From positions 124,001 through 188,000 of the forward strand of contig SMDE01000003.1 in assembly GCA_004346725.1 (NCBI GenBank): 64,000 nucleotides of DNA, written 5' to 3'. The position numbers and the translations under genes are program-made. This DNA comes from Phytobacter diazotrophicus (GTDB lineage: Bacteria > Pseudomonadota > Gammaproteobacteria > Enterobacterales > Enterobacteriaceae). Shown one piece after another: positions 59,691 through 64,000 of the stretch; the stretch's first letter is position 1, and each line of letters opens with the position of its first letter. The notes beneath the pieces are model-generated. The model ran no database searches and was not told where the DNA came from. It saw only the letters and a list, made by a program, of their open reading frames with translations.

Positions 59691-61091
59691 TTACTCCTCG
59701 TCAGTGAACTGGTTGGTTTGGGCAAGCGTCTTAAACCATACCCCGTTGCGCTTTATATGCCGCTCCCCTGTTTCAATATCGAGACGATAAAAGCCATAGC
59801 GACGTTTGAAGGAATTAATCCACGACCAGTTATCAATGAAGGTCCACTGGTGAACACCAAAACAGTTCGCCCCATCCGCAATAGCCCGATGTAGCTGAAT
59901 TAAATGCTCCTTCATCAGACCGATACGGAAACTGTCATCAATCATGCCATCAGCCTGAACCGGTCCCTCAGATTCGAGATTCATGGCAATACCAATCTCC
60001 GCCAGATACCATTTAATATTGCCGTAGTTGTCGCGGATATTTGCGGCGATGTCATAAATCGCCTGTGGCAAAATTTCGTTATTATCCCGGTATGGGTTAA
60101 AGCGCCCGTGCGGATTCACATAATTTTCGAAATAAAATTCTGGGGTGAAATAATCGAGGGTGTAGGCGGACTCCCGTGCTTTTACACGCCGGGGGACATA
60201 ATAATTGACGCCAAGAAAATCGATATGCGATGAAGTAATCAGGTCAACGTCGGCTTTCACCACCTCCGGCAGGGACTTATTCGCGACGAGGATTTCGCAT
60301 AACTCTTTCGGGAACTGATGTTTCACCAGCGGATCGAGAAAACTGCGGTTGAACAGTAAATCAGCATACGCGGCGGCTTTTTTATCTTCAACAGAATCAT
60401 TGCGGGTGTAGGACGGCGTCAGGTTCAACACCACACCAATCTCGCCGTCCAGCGCCAGTTGTCGATAGACCTGAACCGCCTTTGCATGCGCCAGCATAAT
60501 ATTGAATGCCACCTGCGCCGCCAGCTTGCCATCTTTTTTGCATGGATAGTGGAAGTCATACAGATAGCCCCCTTCAACCGGCACAATCGGCTCGTTGAAG
60601 GTTATCCAGTATTTCACTTTATGGCCGAACAGGGTGAACGCGGTCTGTGCAAAACGGGCGAACAGGTCGGTGACTTTCGCTGATTCAAAACCGCCATATT
60701 TTTTCTGCAGCACTTCGGGCATATCAAAGTGGTAAAGGTTGATCATCGGCTCAATGCCGTTGGCGATCATCTCGTCCAGATATGCATGGTAAAAACGCAC
60801 CGCATCGGCATCGGGCTCACCCGTTTCAAAGTCGGCAATCAGCCGCGACCACTGAATCGAAGTGCGAAAAGAGTTGAAGTTCAACCCTTTCATTAACGCC
60901 ACATCGTCTTTGTATTTGGTGTAGGTTTCACATACCTTTTGCGGCCCCATTTGCTGATAAAACCGCTCAGGGTGTTCAGCAAACCAACTGTCCCAAATGG
61001 AACGATGGGCTTTCCCTTCTACACCTTCGGTTTGTGGGCCAGATGCTGCTGCACCCCAGAAAAATCCGTCCGGGAATTGATACCGGGTCAT
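59691..61091 (-). CDS. GH1 family phospho-beta-glycosidase
   Basis: 466 residues, cytoplasmic. Acid/base E167 in WITFNEPIV. The nucleophile region reads YLAEIGIAM, with E365 present but the usual ENG changed to EIG. C-terminal phosphate-binding-type FKRRYGF suggests a 6-phospho substrate. With ManA directly after it and a mannanase upstream, a 6-phospho-beta-mannosidase or -glucosidase acting on mannan/glucomannan fragments is plausible; specificity is inferred. GAGGAGG precedes the ATG. Confidence 0.88.
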   Translation of the reverse strand: MTRYQFPDGFFWGAAASGPQTEGVEGKAHRSIWDSWFAEHPERFYQQMGPQKVCETYTKYKDDVALMKGLNFNSFRTSIQWSRLIADFETGEPDADAVRFYHAYLDEMIANGIEPMINLYHFDMPEVLQKKYGGFESAKVTDLFARFAQTAFTLFGHKVKYWITFNEPIVPVEGGYLYDFHYPCKKDGKLAAQVAFNIMLAHAKAVQVYRQLALDGEIGVVLNLTPSYTRNDSVEDKKAAAYADLLFNRSFLDPLVKHQFPKELCEILVANKSLPEVVKADVDLITSSHIDFLGVNYYVPRRVKARESAYTLDYFTPEFYFENYVNPHGRFNPYRDNNEILPQAIYDIAANIRDNYGNIKWYLAEIGIAMNLESEGPVQADGMIDDSFRIGLMKEHLIQLHRAIADGANCFGVHQWTFIDNWSWINSFKRRYGFYRLDIETGERHIKRNGVWFKTLAQTNQFTDEE

Positions 61092-61106
61092 AACGCCTCC
61101 TCAGAT

Positions 61107-61136
61107 AAAAAAAGGCTGCGCCCAACGGACGCAGCC
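61107..61136 (-). terminator. Terminator between the mannanase and GH1 genes
   Basis: Stem GGCTGCG / CGCAGCC (61114-61120, 61130-61136) followed on the minus strand by seven T. It would end or attenuate the porin-mannanase transcript before the GH1-manA pair. Confidence 0.85.
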
Positions 61137-61143
61137 AATGTCA

Positions 61144-63339
61144 CTACTCTGCAGTCACTTCAATGGATTTAATAAACATGTAGCCCCAGTCGCCCGGGAA
61201 CTTGCCGAAACTAATGGTGTTTGTGCCCGCGTTTAGCGTCACAGGCACAACCATTTGCTGACCTTTTTCATCGGTCTGCGGGAATTCAACCTCGACTGGC
61301 GCCCCCTCGTTCACAACAAACGAATTCTTTTTACCGCCCCATTTGCCGTTGAAGGTCACGTGTAACGCGAAGCGCCCCTCCCAGGGAACCTCCACCTGCC
61401 AGGTAACCTTATCGCCTTCACTGGCGAACGGGCCGAAAAAACCGTCATCGCCAATGGCAAGCTGGTTTTCACTGGCTTTCACCACATTCAGTTTGCCTTT
61501 ACTGACGTCCAGCACGCCGCCGCCAAAAGTACAGTAATCAGCGGGTGATTTACCGACGGCCTCTTTCACCGTGACGTTGACGGTTTTGCTCGTACTCAGC
61601 AGGCCGTCGTCAGCCGTAAACGTCAGGGCATAAGTACCCGGCGCGGAGAACCAGGCACGCGTGTCGGCTTTACTGCTGTCGCACAGATGCACCTTGTCAT
61701 TGCCGTTATTGCTCCAGCTCAGCGCCAGTTTGCGGTCAGGCAGATTGTCGTCTGTCGCGGTGGCTTTCAGCGCCACGCCTTTATCCTGTGTTGTCGCCAG
61801 GGAAGCGGTCAGCGCAACGGTCGGGGCTTTATTCTCCTGAGTATGTTTCACGCTGATCACGTTCGATGGTGCTGATGCCCCGCTCTCGTTTTTGGCTATC
61901 ACGCGGTAGTAATAGGTTTTTCCCAACTGTAAGTTGCGGAAGTCGTCGCGGAACAAGGCCATCGTTGCCGGGTTCCACTCGTTCACCCCATCAGAGATAT
62001 CTTTGCCGACCACCTGCCAGGGGCCGGTTGCCGAGGCGGCACGCTCAACATCGTAATTGCGCCCAACGGCGGCCCCCATCCAGTTAATGGCAAAAGGTGA
62101 ATTGGTTTCACGCAGACGCGGCGCATCCGGTACGGGGAGCGCAGGTGCTTTATCTAAACCAGCAAGCTGCGCTGAGGCCCTGCGCACCAGATTCACCACC
62201 TCCATTTCCTGATTCGCTTTACCTTCTAGCGGGAATCCTGGCAGGTGGTAGCTGTAGTGGCCGGTGTACTCTTTGTGCCAGTAAAAACCGCCGTCATGGC
62301 GATGGCCGCGAAAGCCCCAGATAAAGCCGCCGACGGCCTGCGCGCCGTTGACCTCGCTGTGCACAATCGATTGCATAATGTCATTGAGCTGCGCGTGGCC
62401 AAGCAGGCCAAATTCGCCGACCAGATAGGCTTTTTTACCGCCGATGGCCTGCAGATCTTTGCTGACCTGATCGGGGTGGTTATTCCCGGCATTGGTGTAG
62501 TAGTGGTTGCTGACGATATCGATATTCGGATCGGTCAGGGCAAACGCATTTATCTTTTTATAGGTGCCGTCGACGATGAGCTGATGCGGTGCCCACTTAC
62601 GGATCCATGCCGCCGTTTGTTTGAGGAAATCGGCATTGGTGTCTTCCAGCTCATTGCCCGTTTCCCAGGCCATGATTGCTTTTTCATCGAAGTAGGCTCG
62701 CCCGGTTACCGTATTGGTACGAGTAATCACCTGACGAATAACGTCCAGATAGGCTTTAAAGGTTTTACTGTCAGTACGGTAAAAATCCTCGGGTTTTTCA
62801 TGATAGAACGCGGCCAGTTGTTCACGGCCGCCCCACCACCACCAGTGATCGATAAAGGGCAGGATTAAACGCAGTCCTTGTTTATCGGCTTGCGCAATCA
62901 TGTTGTCGTAAACTTTCATCGCCTCTTCATTCAGACGCGGCATGCCATCCGGCGTTTCAGGCGCGAGAATATGCGTTGCGCGCCCGCAGGCTACATCGTT
63001 TTCCTGTTGAACAGAGAGCACATAGACACGCTGCGCTTTGGCGCCGGTTTGCACTATCGCGCGGATCCAGTTTTCCTGTTCTTCTGCGGTTGGCCATTTG
63101 AAGTACTGCCCCCAACCGCGTGGATCGGCTTTGCAAACTCCACGCGCGTCATCCTCAATGCGATGCAACTCCGGCGCGTGGATACCGGCAAAGCGAAAGA
63201 CGTTGTTGCCGTCTTTCAACTGCGCGCCATCACGGGTGATAAAGTTTTCGAAATGCGACTGTTCTGCGGCCATGGCCCCTGCGCTTCCCAACACCGAAAG
63301 CATCGACACCAGCAGCCATTTGCGTAAAGGTTTAGACAT
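61144..63339 (-). CDS. Secreted multidomain beta-mannanase (GH5-like)
   Basis: 731 residues from ATG 63339 (an ATG 6 bases earlier sits too close to GGAG). Signal peptide to about residue 25 (AGAMA-AEQS). Clan GH-A barrel (30-395) with acid/base E230 in WETGNELED, HYY motif and nucleophile E309 in YLVGEFGLLG; the sequence pattern suits mannan endo-1,4-beta-mannosidase. Then a fibronectin-III-like domain (about 400-500), a PKD/Ig-like domain (about 503-600) and a beta-sandwich carbohydrate-binding-like module (about 615-731) with many Trp/Gly. Export or surface attachment is expected. It lies 12 bp after a LamB-type porin. Confidence 0.87.
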   Translation of the reverse strand: MSKPLRKWLLVSMLSVLGSAGAMAAEQSHFENFITRDGAQLKDGNNVFRFAGIHAPELHRIEDDARGVCKADPRGWGQYFKWPTAEEQENWIRAIVQTGAKAQRVYVLSVQQENDVACGRATHILAPETPDGMPRLNEEAMKVYDNMIAQADKQGLRLILPFIDHWWWWGGREQLAAFYHEKPEDFYRTDSKTFKAYLDVIRQVITRTNTVTGRAYFDEKAIMAWETGNELEDTNADFLKQTAAWIRKWAPHQLIVDGTYKKINAFALTDPNIDIVSNHYYTNAGNNHPDQVSKDLQAIGGKKAYLVGEFGLLGHAQLNDIMQSIVHSEVNGAQAVGGFIWGFRGHRHDGGFYWHKEYTGHYSYHLPGFPLEGKANQEMEVVNLVRRASAQLAGLDKAPALPVPDAPRLRETNSPFAINWMGAAVGRNYDVERAASATGPWQVVGKDISDGVNEWNPATMALFRDDFRNLQLGKTYYYRVIAKNESGASAPSNVISVKHTQENKAPTVALTASLATTQDKGVALKATATDDNLPDRKLALSWSNNGNDKVHLCDSSKADTRAWFSAPGTYALTFTADDGLLSTSKTVNVTVKEAVGKSPADYCTFGGGVLDVSKGKLNVVKASENQLAIGDDGFFGPFASEGDKVTWQVEVPWEGRFALHVTFNGKWGGKKNSFVVNEGAPVEVEFPQTDEKGQQMVVPVTLNAGTNTISFGKFPGDWGYMFIKSIEVTAE

Positions 63340-63351
63340 GTTCATCTCTCC

Positions 63352-64000
63352 TTAGAACCACACTTCAGCCTGGACGCCAAAGTTTACGGTATCCGTACTG
63401 CCGCTGCGGCTGTACCCCCCGGCGGAGATGGTGTTGGTGCTCCAGTCATAGTTGCCGTCCAGGGCATCAGATACGCCTTTATCCCATTTGGCGTACGTTA
63501 CAAAGAAGCGCAACTGCGGGCGACTCCAGTAACCCGAGTCGAACGTCAGGGTTGGCGCGACGGTCACTTTCGTCAGCCCCCCTTTACCTTTGCCATTCAC
63601 ACCTTTGTAGTTTTCATCATCCAGATACTCGTAGCCCACTTCATACTGCATGGCGAAATTCTTAGTTATCTGGTGATACGGACGAACCCCGGCAACCCAG
63701 CGCGTGCGGCCCCAGCCGTCGGCATCGCTGCTCCACCAGCGGTAATTTTTATCCTTCTGGTAATAAGCGAAGGTCGAGATATCAACGTTATTCACTGACG
63801 CCATGCTATCCAGTATGACGCGCCACGACTGGGTATCGTCCAGGTTGGCCCAACCCCAGCCATTTTTACCCAGCGAATCCCCCGCCCCCAGGCCGCGTCC
63901 ATACTGCATAACCAGTTTTGAATAGCCGCCGGTCAGTCCCCAGAAACCATCAAAATTGTAAACCCCGGTGATGCCATAGCCTTTTTCAGCAGACGTTGGA
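63352..64000 (-). CDS. LamB-type sugar porin (5' end outside window)
   Basis: C-terminal 215 or so residues of a maltoporin-family outer-membrane channel, cut by the right edge. Typical stretches: GYGITGVYNFDGFWGLTGGY, WRVILDSMASVNNV, PQLRFFVTYAKWDKG and the terminal EVWF with C-terminal Phe. Probably lets oligosaccharides released by the mannanase 12 bp downstream enter the periplasm. Start and signal peptide lie outside the window. Confidence 0.9.
   Translation of the reverse strand, partial: PTSAEKGYGITGVYNFDGFWGLTGGYSKLVMQYGRGLGAGDSLGKNGWGWANLDDTQSWRVILDSMASVNNVDISTFAYYQKDKNYRWWSSDADGWGRTRWVAGVRPYHQITKNFAMQYEVGYEYLDDENYKGVNGKGKGGLTKVTVAPTLTFDSGYWSRPQLRFFVTYAKWDKGVSDALDGNYDWSTNTISAGGYSRSGSTDTVNFGVQAEVWF

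Overview
The window is chromosomal DNA from a member of the Enterobacteriaceae. From 1 to about 30300 the gene order is the one known from the purF-argW segment of the Escherichia coli chromosome, and the proteins are recognisable close homologues of the E. coli ones. The second half is not E. coli-like. Tetrathionate reductase, a mannan-degradation locus and an unusual secretion/peptidase cluster point to an Enterobacter/Kosakonia/Kluyvera/Citrobacter-type genus, which I cannot narrow further from sequence alone.

Core region (1-30307). On the minus strand lie purF (partial), cvpA, dedD, folC, accD, dedA, truA, usg and pdxB. flk is on the plus strand. An inserted GH1 phospho-beta-glucosidase gene, yfcJ and fabB follow on the minus strand, then mnmC (plus) and the prmB-aroC-mepA-yfcA-epmC-yfcL run (minus). 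After these come smrB (plus), sixA, fadI-fadJ, yfcZ (minus), fadL (plus), mlaA (minus), yfdC (plus) and the tRNA-Arg(CCT) gene argW. Regulatory sites can be read directly: a PurR operator before cvpA-purF, FabR and FadR operators before fabB, and FadR operators before fadI and fadL. Two intergenic inverted-repeat elements of one family flank dedD and mnmC.

Accessory block A (about 30308-45741) begins right after argW, a classic integration site, but shows no integrase. It carries a tail-collar (MdpB-like) protein and a small partner gene on the plus strand. Facing them is a tightly packed minus-strand operon. It encodes a 2510-residue repeat protein with an LEPRMMFDG N-terminal motif and a caspase-like (DUF4347-type) domain. 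It also encodes a TolC-like lipoprotein, a periplasmic HlyD-type adaptor, a second adaptor with a long cytoplasmic domain, a fusion of PqqD-like domain, site-2 protease and HlyD, and an acetyltransferase. No ABC ATPase or RND pump is present. I regard this as the strongest candidate for an undescribed export/processing system.

Accessory block B (46001-53336) is a complete tetrathionate respiration locus: ttrB-ttrC-ttrA (minus), divergent from the two-component genes ttrS-ttrR (plus).

Block C (53600-55991) holds small genes. Among them are a cold-shock protein gene with a cspA-type promoter, cold box and leader, followed by a YmcF/YnfQ-like zinc microprotein whose only plausible start is ATT. 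Two further small reading frames and a zinc-ribbon protein lie nearby.

Block D (56465-64000) holds a chemoreceptor with a NIT-type sensing domain behind a FliA-type promoter. It is followed by a minus-strand sugar locus: a LamB-type porin (partial at the right edge), a secreted multidomain mannanase, a GH1 phospho-glycosidase and a mannose-6-phosphate isomerase. Together these suggest a route from extracellular mannan to fructose-6-phosphate.
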